Part shown: positions 42,606-52,900 of the stretch, piece by piece | Layout: each line of letters begins with the position of its first letter | Numbering within the stretch: position 1 is the first letter of the stretch | NCBI GenBank assembly: GCA_041738275.1 | Contig: JBGSQD010000114.1 | Coordinates: 1 to 64,000, forward strand | DNA: 64,000 nucleotides | From: JACPFJ01 sp041738275 | Lineage (GTDB): Bacteria > Desulfobacterota > Desulfuromonadia > Geobacterales > Pseudopelobacteraceae | Reading direction: 5' to 3' | Notes under the pieces: model-generated | Told to the model about the DNA's origin: nothing | The model's database searches: none | What the model saw: only the letters and a program-made list of their open reading frames with translations | Made by a program: the position numbers and the translations under genes

Positions 42606-42720
42606 ATAAGCATCCTTGGGTTCAGGTTAAGGTAAAGTTTGTTAAGATGCTAAAATGTCTTGCTTCCAGCCCGAGCAGAAGGTAGTCTTACGGATCACAT
42701 CCATATAAAGGAACCGCAAC

Positions 42721-43056
42721 GTGAAATCTCTATTTATTATTGCAGTTCTGGGCCTTTTCATCTCTATCACAGGGTGCACCATGTTCACGTCCTGGAAAAG
42801 CATCCCTCCTCCGGGTGGTTGCGACCAGTGCCATACCGTGGCTATCAGCACCAATTGGCAAATAGCATACCAGCCTGCTGTTGTAGCCGATGAACGTGGC
42901 CGTCAATTTTTTCAGACGCCGGAATATAATCTTGCCGTGAAAGGTAAGCAGGAATCTCCACTGGAAGCCAAGAAGGTTGAGGAAATGGCCTGTTTTGACT
43001 GCCATAAATCACCCACTCCGGCCCACCTTGGACGTAAAGGTCGTTTTCATCACTGA
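42721..43056 (+). CDS. Small diheme c-type cytochrome lipoprotein
   Basis: 111 residues. A short signal ends in the lipobox ITGC, then two heme-binding motifs, CDQCH at about 34-38 and CFDCH near 91-95. It is therefore a predicted lipid-anchored periplasmic diheme cytochrome, a type frequent in Geobacter relatives. A third potential ligand His-rich end (RFHH) is present. GTG 42721 has AAGGA upstream. No recognised partner is nearby. Confidence 0.8.
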   Translation: MKSLFIIAVLGLFISITGCTMFTSWKSIPPPGGCDQCHTVAISTNWQIAYQPAVVADERGRQFFQTPEYNLAVKGKQESPLEAKKVEEMACFDCHKSPTPAHLGRKGRFHH

Positions 43057-43106
43057 TGGTATTTATACATTGTTAATTAGTGTTTATGGATGCTGATAAA
43101 AATACC

Positions 43107-43134
43107 TTGACATTGTTGTTTTAGTGAGTATATT
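43107..43134 (+). promoter_or_regulatory. Sigma-70-type promoter
   Basis: TTGACA at 43107-43112, 16 bases, then TATATT at 43129-43134; it lies 70 bases upstream of the small lipoprotein gene. Confidence 0.75.
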
Positions 43135-43204
43135 CAGAAATCGATTTTAAAACCATACGCGAAGCGTTTAAATGGTCAATTACAAAAGTAAAAAAGGAGA
43201 CACA

Positions 43205-43414
43205 ATGAAAAAGCTGATTACACTGACACTCGTACTGGCCCTTGCCGCTGCTTTCACTGCTGGTTGCAAGAAAAAAGAAGAAGCACCTGCACCTGCACCT
43301 GCAGTTGAGGCACCGAAGCCTGTTCAGGCTCCTATGTCTGCTCAAGGTGGAGTTACAACTACAACAACTACAACTACTACTCCCGAAGCTCCTAAGGCAC
43401 CAGAAAAACACTAA
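43205..43414 (+). CDS. Small Pro/Ala/Thr-rich lipoprotein
   Basis: 69 residues: a signal peptide with lipobox FTAGC, then a low-complexity tail rich in Lys, Ala and Pro with a run of nine Thr encoded by ACN codons. AAAGGAG precedes ATG 43205; the frame could extend to 43172. It has its own promoter and a strong terminator. Function unknown. Confidence 0.8.
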   Translation: MKKLITLTLVLALAAAFTAGCKKKEEAPAPAPAVEAPKPVQAPMSAQGGVTTTTTTTTTPEAPKAPEKH

Positions 43415-43438
43415 GACTGAAGTCAGCTTCAGTTCTAA

Positions 43439-43468
43439 AGCCTGCGGGATTTCCCGCAGGCTTTTTTT
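43439..43468 (+). terminator. Rho-independent terminator of the small lipoprotein gene
   Basis: AGCCTGCGGG pairs with CCCGCAGGCT around ATTT, followed by seven T. Confidence 0.93.
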
Positions 43469-43552
43469 GTATCCATTGTCTGCATTTGCAGGATAAAAAC
43501 AGTTATCTGCATTTATTGCAGAAAAAGTATATTACCGGGCTCGGGGTCTGAC

Positions 43553-43885
43553 ATGCATGAAATGTCCATTACGCAGGGAATCATCGATATATGCGAGAAG
43601 CATGCTGGCAGCCGCCGGGTGCTGTCTCTGGAGGTTGAGATTGGCGAACTCAGTAATGTCGTGCCTGAAGCTGTGGAGTTCTGTTTCGAGGCATGCAGTT
43701 CCGGTACCCTGCTGGAAGGCGCCCATATGAACATCATACGAGTGCCTGGCAGGGGGCATTGCCAGGATTGCGGCGCGGAGACAGCACTCACCGCATTGTT
43801 CGGCGCTTGTCAGTTCTGTGGCGGATATCGGATTTCCGTACTGTCTGGAGAAGAGATGCGTGTCAGGGAAATCGAGGTTGAATGA
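43553..43885 (+). CDS. hypA: Hydrogenase maturation nickel-binding protein HypA
   Basis: 110 residues. The nickel-binding N-terminus MHEMSI and a zinc ribbon HCQDCG...CQFCGG are intact. HypA delivers nickel to [NiFe] hydrogenase with HypB. The other hyp genes are not in the window, so it stands alone here. Confidence 0.93.
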   Translation: MHEMSITQGIIDICEKHAGSRRVLSLEVEIGELSNVVPEAVEFCFEACSSGTLLEGAHMNIIRVPGRGHCQDCGAETALTALFGACQFCGGYRISVLSGEEMRVREIEVE

Positions 43886-43920
43886 CAAAGGGCGCTGCCT
43901 GACGGCAACACCCTTTGACA
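43883..43920. terminator. Hairpin between convergent hypA and pckA
   Basis: TGACAAAGGG and CCCTTTGACA pair at 9 of 10 positions, with a small inner TGCC/GGCA stem. Symmetric and without T runs, so possibly a bidirectional stop. Confidence 0.5.
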
Positions 43921-43950
43921 CTGCAATTGGCATTTTACTGGTGCTGAAGC

Positions 43951-45543
43951 CTACATAACGTTGGTTACGTCCTCAGTCACATGCTCCGCGTACTTTATGA
44001 AGTTCTCCTTGAACATTGCGACCAGTTTGCCGGCTGTTTCATCATACAAGCTCTTGTCGGACCAGGTATTGCGTGGGTTGAGAACTTCAGAAGGCACTCC
44101 CGGGCAGACCGTGGGGATGTCCAGACCGAAAAAGGCATCCTTTTCAAAAACGCCGAAATTAAGGGTGCCGTCCAGCGCCGCTTTGACCAGGGCACGGGAG
44201 TAGGCTATTTTTATACGATCGCCGATCCCGTATGGGCCGCCGCTCCAGCCGGTGTTGACCAGCCAGCAGGAAACATTATGCTCGTCGATCTTTTTGCGGA
44301 GCAATTCACCGTAAACAGCCGGATTGAGAGCCATGAACGGCCCGCCGAAACAGGTGGAGAAGGTGGCGGAGGGTTCCTTGACGCCGGCCTCGGTACCGGC
44401 CACCCGGGCGGTGTAGCCGGAAAGGAAGTGGTACATGGCCTGTTCCTTGGTGAGGCGGGCGATCGGGGGCAGCACCCCGTAAGCGTCGCAGGTAAGCATG
44501 ATGATGTTTTTAGGATGTCCGGCGGTACCGGACATTACGATGTTGGGAATATGGGTCAATGGATACGAGGCACGGGTATTTTCGGTAAAGGAATCGTCGT
44601 CCAGATCGATACGCCGGGTATGGGTGTCTATGGTGACATTTTCCAGGATGGTGCCGAATCGGCGGGTAGTTTCGTATATTTCCGGTTCTGCCTCCTTGGA
44701 TAGCTTGATGATCTTGGCATAGCACCCCCCTTCAAAATTGAAAATGCCCTTGTCATCCCAGCCATGTTCATCGTCACCGATCAGCGAACGATAAGGATCT
44801 GCGGAGAGTGTTGTTTTGCCGGTTCCTGAAAGGCCGAAGAAAACAGCCGAATCACCCTTCGGTCCGATGTTTGCGGAACAGTGCATCGAGAGGATATTTT
44901 TTTCGATCGGCAGCAGGTAGTTTAGGATGGTAAAGATCGATTTCTTGATTTCGCCGGCATAGCTGGTACCGCCTATAATGATCAACTTCTTGGCGAAGTT
45001 GATGATGATGAACGCTTCGGAATTGGTACTGTCCAGCGATGGTATGGAGTGAAAGTTGGGCATGTCGATGACGGTGAATTGTGGCCGGTGATTATCAAGC
45101 TCTCCCTCGGTGGCACGCACGAACATGTTGCGGGCAAAGAGTGAATGCCAGGCCTTCTCGGTGATAATGCGGACGGGAAGACGATGCTCCTTGTCGGCCC
45201 CGGCAAAACAATCCTGAACGAACAGGTCCTTGCCGTGCATGTATGCCAGCATCCTGTTGTACAGACCCTCGAATTTGGATGATTCAAAGGGTTTGTTGAC
45301 CTTGCCCCAGGCAATGTTTTTATTCGTGCCCGGCTCATCCACGATGAATTTTTCGTTTGCGGCCCGGCCAGTATAATGGCCGGTTTTGACGGAAATGGCC
45401 CCTAGATGTGAAACCAGTCCTTCGCCCCGTTTGACAATCAGTTCATAAAGAACAGCGGTGGGGGGAGTCCAATAGATCAGGTTTGCATTGGTGATGCCGT
45501 GCTCTTCGAGTCCGGAACCACGGGTAACATCATTAAATTTCAC
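43951..45543 (-). CDS. pckA: ATP-dependent phosphoenolpyruvate carboxykinase
   Basis: 530 residues. It converts oxaloacetate and ATP to phosphoenolpyruvate, CO2 and ADP. The kinase-1a motif GLSGTGKTTLSAD and metal-binding IGDDEHGWDD are intact. GTG 45543 is chosen because GGGAGG lies 7 bases upstream; the longer frame from 45588 is unlikely. The unrelated GTP-type enzyme is the next gene upstream, separated by a terminator. Confidence 0.96.
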   Translation of the reverse strand: MKFNDVTRGSGLEEHGITNANLIYWTPPTAVLYELIVKRGEGLVSHLGAISVKTGHYTGRAANEKFIVDEPGTNKNIAWGKVNKPFESSKFEGLYNRMLAYMHGKDLFVQDCFAGADKEHRLPVRIITEKAWHSLFARNMFVRATEGELDNHRPQFTVIDMPNFHSIPSLDSTNSEAFIIINFAKKLIIIGGTSYAGEIKKSIFTILNYLLPIEKNILSMHCSANIGPKGDSAVFFGLSGTGKTTLSADPYRSLIGDDEHGWDDKGIFNFEGGCYAKIIKLSKEAEPEIYETTRRFGTILENVTIDTHTRRIDLDDDSFTENTRASYPLTHIPNIVMSGTAGHPKNIIMLTCDAYGVLPPIARLTKEQAMYHFLSGYTARVAGTEAGVKEPSATFSTCFGGPFMALNPAVYGELLRKKIDEHNVSCWLVNTGWSGGPYGIGDRIKIAYSRALVKAALDGTLNFGVFEKDAFFGLDIPTVCPGVPSEVLNPRNTWSDKSLYDETAGKLVAMFKENFIKYAEHVTEDVTNVM

Positions 45544-45614
45544 TGTACTACCTCCCTGATTGATTCTGAATAATCCTGAGTGTACCACTCAAAAGTGTCA
45601 TGTCGAGCTTTAAA

Positions 45615-45670
45615 CAAAAAAAGCTGGGCGACAAGACCGATGTAATACGGCACAGTCGCCCAGCTTTTTG
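45615..45670 (-). terminator. Bidirectional-looking terminator after pckG
   Basis: A 16-bp stem (AGCTGGGCGAC with flanking A/T on both sides) encloses a 22-base loop. The minus-strand arm ends in seven T, so it stops pckG transcription before pckA. Confidence 0.85.
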
Positions 45671-45722
45671 TTACGCATTGTTGCGCACGACAACCTAGAG
45701 TTTCAAGCCAGGCTGAATGGCT

Positions 45723-47585
45723 CTAATCGTTATAGCCGTCGGCATCTTCGTCATGTTGATGAAACTGTTCCCAGTGTTCGGGAGACCGCCACAGACCGGA
45801 AAGAATCAACTGTCGGATATGCAGAAACTCCTTGGGCAGCCGGTCATACATTTTTACAAACAGCTCCTCGTGGGAAACTATTTCCTCTTTCCAGACATCG
45901 CGATCAACAGACATCAGTTCATAAAACTGCTCACGGGTTACGCTGTCCAGGCCTGTCCAATCCAGGTCTTCGTAACGCGGCATCCAACCCAGCGGGCTTT
46001 CTACTGATGCCGCATTGCCGCTTACCCGCTCAGAGATCCATTTCAGAATGCGCATGTTTTCGCCATAGCCGGGCCAGAGGAACTTGCCGTCGGCATCCTT
46101 GCGGAACCAGTTGACGCTGAAGATCCGCGGCGGTTTGGGGGTTGTACGCCCGACCTGAAGCCAGTGGGCGAAATAATCGGCAACATGATAACCGCAGAAT
46201 GGGAGCATGGCAAACGGGTCACGGCGGACATTACCCACGGCGCCGGTTGCGGCCGCAGTTGTCTCTGAACCCATGGTGGCGGCCAGATATACGCCGAAGC
46301 TCCAGTTAAAGGCCTGGTACACCAGAGGGATGACATTGTTGCGACGTCCCCCGAAGACCATGGCGCTGATCGGCACCCCTTTGGGATTTTCCCATTCCGG
46401 GTCGATGGAAGGACACTGGCCGGCCGGTGAGGTGAAACGTGAATTGGGGTGGGCAGCGTTCCTGCCGCAACCAGGGGTCCACTCACCGCCCTGCCAGTCG
46501 ATCAGTTTTTCAGGAGGGGTGTCGGTCATACCTTCCCACCAGACATCGCCATCCGGAGTCAGCGCCACATTGGTGAAGATGGAGTTGGAGGCACAGGAGG
46601 CCATGGCGTTCGGATTAGTCTTGTACGAAGTGCCGGGAGCAACCCCGAAGAAGCCGTATTCCGGGTTTATGGCGTACAGGCGCCCGTCGGCGCCTGGTTT
46701 GATCCAGGCGATGTCGTCGCCAACGGTGGAAACTTTCCATCCGCTTTTACTAAAGGTTTCCGGTGGTACCAGCATGGCCAGGTTGGTCTTGCCGCAGGCA
46801 CTGGGGAAGGCGGCGCCCAGGTAGGTCTTATCGCCTTTGGGTGATTCAATGCCCAGGATGAGCATATGCTCGGCCAGCCACCCCTCGTCCTTGGCAATCT
46901 TGGAGGCAATGCGCAGGGCCAGACACTTTTTGCCCAGCAGGGCGTTGCCGCCGTAGCCGCTGCCATAGGACCAGATCGAACGCTCTTCCGGGAAGTGCAC
47001 GATGTATTTTTCCTTGTTGCAGGGCCAGGGCACATCATTCTGTCCCGGCTCCAGCGGTGCGCCGACCGAATGCAGGCAGGGCACGAATTCACCATCATTA
47101 AGCACGTCGATAACCGCTTTACCCATGCGGGTCATGATGCGCATATTTACGGCAACATAGGGGGAGTCCGTGATTTCAACGCCTATCTTGGCAATTGGCG
47201 AGCCGAGCGGCCCCATACTGAAGGGGATTACGTACATGGTTCGACCGCGCATGCACCCCTTGAACAGTTTGTTAAGAGTGTCCTTCATTTCTTTAGGGTG
47301 CATCCAATTGTTGGTTGGGCCTGCGTCCTGCTTGGATATGCTGCAGATAAAGGTACGGTCTTCAACCCTGGCAACATCGCCTGGATCAGAGCATGCCAGA
47401 TAACTGTTGGGACGTTTCTCCTGGTTCAGCTTCTTGAAGGTACCGCTCTTTACCAGTTGATCGCAGAGTTCGTCATACTCCTCCTGCGAACCGTTACACC
47501 AATGAATTTTGGCTGGTTCACATAATTCTGCGGTTTCTTCCACCCATTTAAGCAGTCGTTTGTTGTTCGGAACGTCGTAACTCAT
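45723..47585 (-). CDS. pckG: GTP-dependent phosphoenolpyruvate carboxykinase
   Basis: 620 residues of the GTP class, with no obvious sequence relation to pckA. The nucleotide loop is AFPSACGKTNLAML, containing the reactive Cys of the GTP enzymes. MSYDV starts at ATG 47585, with GGGAGG upstream. Both enzymes catalyse the same step between oxaloacetate and phosphoenolpyruvate with different nucleotides. Confidence 0.96.
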   Translation of the reverse strand: MSYDVPNNKRLLKWVEETAELCEPAKIHWCNGSQEEYDELCDQLVKSGTFKKLNQEKRPNSYLACSDPGDVARVEDRTFICSISKQDAGPTNNWMHPKEMKDTLNKLFKGCMRGRTMYVIPFSMGPLGSPIAKIGVEITDSPYVAVNMRIMTRMGKAVIDVLNDGEFVPCLHSVGAPLEPGQNDVPWPCNKEKYIVHFPEERSIWSYGSGYGGNALLGKKCLALRIASKIAKDEGWLAEHMLILGIESPKGDKTYLGAAFPSACGKTNLAMLVPPETFSKSGWKVSTVGDDIAWIKPGADGRLYAINPEYGFFGVAPGTSYKTNPNAMASCASNSIFTNVALTPDGDVWWEGMTDTPPEKLIDWQGGEWTPGCGRNAAHPNSRFTSPAGQCPSIDPEWENPKGVPISAMVFGGRRNNVIPLVYQAFNWSFGVYLAATMGSETTAAATGAVGNVRRDPFAMLPFCGYHVADYFAHWLQVGRTTPKPPRIFSVNWFRKDADGKFLWPGYGENMRILKWISERVSGNAASVESPLGWMPRYEDLDWTGLDSVTREQFYELMSVDRDVWKEEIVSHEELFVKMYDRLPKEFLHIRQLILSGLWRSPEHWEQFHQHDEDADGYND

Positions 47586-48016
47586 ACTCCACTACCTCCC
47601 CTTGTCATCTAAGTAATGTAACTATACCGAAAAGATCTTGGGCCAACGCTTTCCCTCTGTCTTTATGCGTCAGAATATACAGGCATTGCAGTATCGGCAT
47701 ATACTGCCTGAGGGGAAGTTAAAAATTTATCTAGAATAAATAACACAAGATTTTAAAATAATAAAATACTTTATAAAAAAAACCGATGTTTTATTGCGTT
47801 GACAATGACTTCGACAAGCAGAAATATACGGTAAACCGGGGTTGTCAGCCTGGATGAAGGTACAGGCAGCGTTTTAGGCAGAATAAATGAGGATATGAGA
47901 TGTAAATATATTGAAGGTAGTGTAACGGTTTGATGACAGTAGCGGTTCCGGTTGTTCCAGATGGTGCACAGCGCTGAGGTCAACTCCTCCGTGCCGTGGA
48001 ATGGCATAAGGCAGAT
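47586..48016. other. 430-base gap upstream of pckG
   Basis: A+T-rich between about 47715 and 47800. It contains the GCAGTAT/ATACTGC palindrome at 47688-47707 and, on the plus strand, TTGACA at 47799-47804 with no gene downstream. A 78-codon minus-strand frame (47771-48007) has no start context or family resemblance and I do not call it a gene. Confidence 0.6.
47688..47707. promoter_or_regulatory. Possible operator upstream of pckG
   Basis: GCAGTAT and ATACTGC form a 7-bp palindrome with a 6-base spacer, 103-122 bases before the pckG start. Confidence 0.45.
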
Positions 48017-48391
48017 TCAGCGTTGGATGGGAAAGCCATTGCGATACCAGCCGACGATGCCGTCTGCCATGTGGTAGACCTCTTTGTAGCCGCGCTGGGT
48101 GAGAAAATCCGCCACCGGTTTTGAACGGGAGCCAACAGCGCAATACACCAGGATAGGTCTATTCTTCGGCACCTCATTGATACGACGTTGGAATTCTCCG
48201 ATCGGGATCAGAACCGCCCCGGACAGCCTGGCCTGGCCGAACTCCTGGGGAGTACGCACGTCCAGCAGAAAGGGCTTGTTCCTGGCCAGAAGATTCTTTG
48301 CCTCAATGGAGGAGATATCCCGCGTGGCTGCGGCAACCTGACTTGCCAGCATCAAAATAGCCGCTACCATTATCAAACATGATTTAACCAC
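48017..48391 (-). CDS. Periplasmic rhodanese-like protein
   Basis: About 124 residues. A signal peptide ends in SQVAAA; then a single rhodanese domain with LLDVRTPQEFGQARLSGAVLIP and the active-site loop ILVYCAVGSRSK, Cys present. GTG 48391 is chosen because AAGGAG is 7 bases upstream; the longer frame is unlikely. It carries sulfur or acts as a thiosulfate sulfurtransferase in the cell envelope. Confidence 0.85.
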   Translation of the reverse strand: MVKSCLIMVAAILMLASQVAAATRDISSIEAKNLLARNKPFLLDVRTPQEFGQARLSGAVLIPIGEFQRRINEVPKNRPILVYCAVGSRSKPVADFLTQRGYKEVYHMADGIVGWYRNGFPIQR

Positions 48392-48402
48392 CTGCAAACT
48401 CC

Positions 48403-49236
48403 TTACAGTTCTATTGTGTATCCCACCATGGCAACCTGAAACTCTCTTGGCAACTCCCGCGACAATCGGGCCGAAGCGGCAAAACCGGTGCAGTGACCGG
48501 CAGCCAGTTTTGTTACCCCCAGTGTCCGGATGGCGGCAACCGTTTTCTCGATCTGCTCCTGACTGCAGAAACCGAGGTGAGTGCCTCCAATCACGGCAAA
48601 GATATCCCTTCTGCCGGTCATATATGCCACATGCTCCAGGGTATTTACCAGTCCGGCATGGCAGCACCCCAGGATTACCACCAACCCTTTGTCCGATTCC
48701 AGCACCAGTGACTGATCATCTGGCGTGTTGTCCAGTTCCTGGCCGGTGCAGTCGCAATATAACCCCTGATCACCTGTTTCAAAATCGGTCACCCGCGGCA
48801 CCTCGCCGGTCAGGTACATGCCGGGCATTATTTCTCGGAACTCCTTCGACAGGTCGAAGGATGCCCCGGCCGCTTCCAGTTCTGTGCGACTGTTGGGCAT
48901 GCCGATGGGATAACATTCTCCAGTATCCTTGATCCTGTTTCGCGGCTTGAAGATTCCGGGGTGGCCGTAGACCTGTTTTGGGCCGCATTCCTTTAACAAT
49001 GGCAGCAGGCCGCCGGCGTGGTCAAAATGGCCGTGGGAGAGGATCACCTTCTGCACCGCCGAAAGATCCTTGTTCATCCTCCGGGCATTATGCAGCAGGG
49101 TCAGTCCCTGACCGGTATCGAACAGGAGTGGCGCGCCCTTGTCCGGCATTATCAGTGCGGCAAAACCATGTTCACCCAGCGTGCCGGAGATGGGGCCGAC
49201 ACTGTTTTCGCAAAGGACGGTGATTCGATAGTTCAT
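48403..49236 (-). CDS. Metallo-beta-lactamase-fold hydrolase
   Basis: 277 residues. The metal-binding motif is SHGHFDHAGG, with GCCHAGLVNTLEHV and VIGGTHLGF further on, features of the large family that includes methanopterin-precursor synthase-like proteins. The substrate is unknown. Its ATG lies in the stop of the DUF2892 gene (ATGA). Confidence 0.8.
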   Translation of the reverse strand: MNYRITVLCENSVGPISGTLGEHGFAALIMPDKGAPLLFDTGQGLTLLHNARRMNKDLSAVQKVILSHGHFDHAGGLLPLLKECGPKQVYGHPGIFKPRNRIKDTGECYPIGMPNSRTELEAAGASFDLSKEFREIMPGMYLTGEVPRVTDFETGDQGLYCDCTGQELDNTPDDQSLVLESDKGLVVILGCCHAGLVNTLEHVAYMTGRRDIFAVIGGTHLGFCSQEQIEKTVAAIRTLGVTKLAAGHCTGFAASARLSRELPREFQVAMVGYTIEL

Positions 49237-49457
49237 TTGCAACAACTGCTCTTCGGGAATCTCGGTACGCCCATTTTTGCCAGGATGTTAAACATCGGGC
49301 AGAACTGGGTGAAACCGGACTGTAGCAAGTTCAGTCCGACAAAACCGGTGAACCAGAGCCAGTTCAGGCTGTGGAAATGTGCCAGCAGCAGCGAGATGAT
49401 GATGAATGACCCGGCCACAATACGGACAATCCGCTCGATGTAGTATTCTTCTTTCAT
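49233..49457 (-). CDS. DUF2892 / YgaP-type small membrane protein
   Basis: 74 residues with two transmembrane helices. The motif YYIERIVRIVAGSFIIISLL at the N-terminus and NLLQSGFTQFCPMFNILAKMG (shown in part: QSGFTQFCPMFNIL) match the family, seen fused to or beside rhodaneses. The C-terminal Cys pair (SSCCK) is notable. Coupled to the next gene. Confidence 0.85.
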   Translation of the reverse strand: MKEEYYIERIVRIVAGSFIIISLLLAHFHSLNWLWFTGFVGLNLLQSGFTQFCPMFNILAKMGVPRFPKSSCCK

Positions 49458-49474
49458 GGATATGCTCCTCGTGG

Positions 49475-49930
49475 TTATTTTCTTCCCAGCATCTCAGCGA
49501 TTTTACCCGCTACCTCACCCGTCAATACCGGACAGGCACCCTTGTGGGTAAGGCGGATGGTCTTGCAGCAGGTCACGCCGTACTTTTCCTTGAACCAGGT
49601 GTGCAGTTCCTTGGTCATATGGGTTGTGGCCTTTTTATCTCCCAGAACCATCCCGATGGCAACCGTGCCCCCCGAGACCGCGCCGCAGATGCAGCCGGCG
49701 CCGGAACCGCCGCCGAAACCCGAGACCGTTCCAACCACCGACTCGGGGATATCAGGAGCAAAATGCCTTCTCACAGCCTCCACGACCGCTTCGGCGCAGT
49801 GATACTTGCCGGAGCGGTAGAGCGCCTCGGCTTCCATTTGGCAATGTTCGGCCTCCTCCATTCCTTCCAATGACACCTTAGACTTTTTCGACCAGAACAA
49901 TTGATAGTACCTTTCTTTACAGGGATACAC
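49475..49930 (-). CDS. C_GCAxxG_C_C family protein
   Basis: About 151 residues. The Cys signature is intact: CAEAVVEAV, SGAGCICGAVSGG, TCCKTIRL and CPVLTG. The family is redox-related but of unknown function. The start is uncertain: GTG 49930 lacks a ribosome site, TTG 49900 has AAAGG about 9 bases upstream. Confidence 0.8.
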   Translation of the reverse strand: MYPCKERYYQLFWSKKSKVSLEGMEEAEHCQMEAEALYRSGKYHCAEAVVEAVRRHFAPDIPESVVGTVSGFGGGSGAGCICGAVSGGTVAIGMVLGDKKATTHMTKELHTWFKEKYGVTCCKTIRLTHKGACPVLTGEVAGKIAEMLGRK

Positions 49931-49941
49931 TTAATTACTTG

Positions 49942-52900
49942 TTAAATATCATCGCCAGAATCATCAACGTGAGTATGGATATTTTCCTGTTCACCCGATA
50001 TCGGCCGCCCTCCGGAGTTATCGGCAAGTGCCAGAGGCCCGTGATGCCGTTCCTTCCAGTTCTGCACCATGTAATACAATATGGGAATGGTAACGCGAGA
50101 TAAAGTCGTCGAGGCGATCTCGCCGAACATCATGGCCAGTGCCAGACCCTGGAAGATCGGGTCAAAGACGATTACGAAGCTTCCCACCACGACTGCCGCA
50201 CCGGTCAGCAGCATGGGGCGGAACCGCACGGCGCCCGCCTCAATGATGGCTTCATCAAGCGCCATACCTTCGCGGCGCTTCATCTCGGCAAAGTCGATCA
50301 GTATTATGGAGTTGCGCACGATGATCCCGGCAAGGGCGATGAAGCCGATCATGCTGGTAGCGGTAAAGAAGGCCCCAAAAGCGGCGTGGCCCGGCAGGAT
50401 GCCGATCAGGGTCAGCGGTATGGGAGCCATGATCACCAGCGGGGTGGTAAAGTCCTTGAACCAGGCAACAACAAGGATGTAGATCAGCACCATCACCGCG
50501 CCAAAGGCGATACCCAGGTCGCGGAAGACCTCGTAGGTGATGTGCCACTCACCATCCCACTTCAGCCCCATTTTTTCTTCCGACCATGGCTGGCGGGAGG
50601 CCAGGACTTCGATCTTTGAGCCGTCCGGGTTTGACAGGGCAGCGATCTCATCCTGCATCTTCAGGATGGCGTAGACAGGGGCTTCTATCTTCCCGGCCAC
50701 ATCTGCGGTCACGTAGATCACATTTTTCAGGTTCTTGCGGTAGAGGGTCTTTTCTTCGTTGCCGGTGCTGACCCGCACCAACTGGGAGAGCGGCACATTT
50801 CCCCGTGGTCCTGGAACATAGATGGAGGAGAGCTCGGCAGCAGAACTGCGCTGTGATGCGGGCAGACGCAGGTTGATGGCCACCGGCTCCTTCTCCCTTG
50901 GCAGGTGCAGGAGTCCGGCGTCCTGGCCATGCAGGGCGATGGTCAGGGTCCGGGCTATATCCTCAACGGCAATGCCGGAGAGGGCTGCCTTTTCCCGATC
51001 CACAGCAAAGGTCATCTTGACCTGATTGTCCTCGCGGTACCAGTCAACGTCCACCACACCGTCGGTTTTGGCTAGAATCGCCTTGATCTTGCCGGCAATA
51101 CCGGCGCGGGAGGTGTCGTCCGGGCCGTAGACCTCTGCCACCAGGGTAGCCAGCACCGGCGGTCCCGGCGGGATCTCGGCGACCTTGACCCGGGAGTTGT
51201 AACGGTCGGCAATGGCTTTGACCAGTGGCCGGATGCGTTTGGCAATGTCGTGGGATTGATCCTTGCGCTCGTCCTTGGGCAGCAGATTGACCTGGATATC
51301 GGCAAGGTTTGGTCCCTTGCGAAGATAGTAGTGCCGCACCAGGCCGTTGAAGTTGAAGGGAGCGCTGGTGCCGATATACATCTGGAAGTCGGTCACCTCC
51401 GGCACACTCCGCAGGGCGTCGCCCATCTCGCGGACCATGCGGGCGGTCTGCTCCAGCGGTGTGCCATCCGGGGCGTCAATGATCACCTGCAGCTCGTTTT
51501 TGTTGTCGAAGGGGAGCATCTTGACCGTAACGGCCTTAAAGAGGATCAAGGAACAGGAGATCAGCAGCAGAAGCACCACCCCGCCCAGGAAGCCGTAGCG
51601 TAAGGGTTTCTCATGGATCAGCCGCCCCATCCACTTCCGGTAAAAAACGGTCAGTTTCGAATCCTCGGCTTCCGCTGATGAACCATGGTGTGACTCACCT
51701 TTCATGAAGCGGAAGGCAAAGTAGGGGGTGACGATGAAGGCGATCAGCATGGAAAAGAGCATGGCCATGCTGGCCCCCACCGGGATAGGACGCATGTAGG
51801 GGCCCATCAGGCCGCCGACAAAACCCATAGGCAATATGGAGGCAATAACGGCAAAGGTGGCCAGCACCGTGGGGTTGCCGATCTCATCCACCGCCTGGAT
51901 CGCCGCATCCAGTGGGTCCAGGATCGTTGTGGTAAAGTAGCGGTGTATATTTTCAACCACCACGATGGCGTCGTCCACCAGGATGCCGATGGAGAAGATC
52001 AGGGCAAAGAGGGTGATGCGATTGAGGGTATAACCGATCAGGTAGAAGATCAGTATGGTCAGGGCCAGGGTGACTGGAATAGCGATGGCGGCAACTGCAC
52101 CGGCGCGCCACCCCATGAAGAGTGCGATCAGGATCGTGACCGAGATGGCGGCCAGGAACATGTGGAACAGCAGCTCGTTGTTCTTCTCTTTGGCCGTCTC
52201 GCCATAGTTGCGGGTGATAGTTACCTGCACATCGGAAGGGATGACTTTCCCTTTGAGCGACTCCAGTTTTTTGACCAGATCCTCGGCCACCCAGGTAGCA
52301 TTGGCGCCTTTGCGTTTGGCGACCGAGATCGTTACTGCCGCGTAATCCTGGCTGGCCTTACCGGAGATTCCCTTTTTGGCTGCGCTCGGGCCCAGACCGA
52401 AAAAGACATAATCATTAGGTTCTCTGACGCCGTCCTCAATCAGGGCTACGTCAGACAGGTAAACCGGTTTGCCGCCGTAGACCCCTATTACGAGTCGCTT
52501 GACCGCGTCGGCGTTGTCCAGAAAAGCCCCGGTCTCCACCAGTATCTCTCTGTTGCCGCTGGAGAAGCTGCCGGAGGGAAGGGATGCGTTCCCCTTCTGA
52601 AGCGCGCCCGCCACCTGCAGTGGTGAAAGGCCGTAGCCCGCCAGGCGCGGAGCATCCAGGGTTACCCGCAGTTGTCGGGAAAAGCCCCCTTTGATCTCCG
52701 TTTCGGCGGCATTTTCGCTCTTTCTCAATTCGTCACAGATCTCGCGAGCGACATTCCGCAACGTACCATGGTCATAGCGCTCAGACCAAAGGGTCAGGGC
52801 CAGGATCGGCACATCATCAATAGACTTGGGCACTACCAGCGGCTCGCCGCTGCCGGGTGGGAGCACGTTGCGATTGCTCATGACCTTGTTGTAGAGCTTG

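Noticed and set aside
43353..43384. ACN trinucleotide run as a phase-variation switch
   Set aside because: A length change in threes would not shift the frame; it only encodes a Thr tract in a small lipoprotein.
43951..47585. pckA and pckG as a tandem duplication
   Set aside because: Their nucleotide-binding motifs and lengths belong to different families, so they are not copies.
47771..48007. 78-codon minus-strand frame upstream of pckG
   Set aside because: Low-complexity translation of A+T-rich noncoding DNA, no ribosome site.
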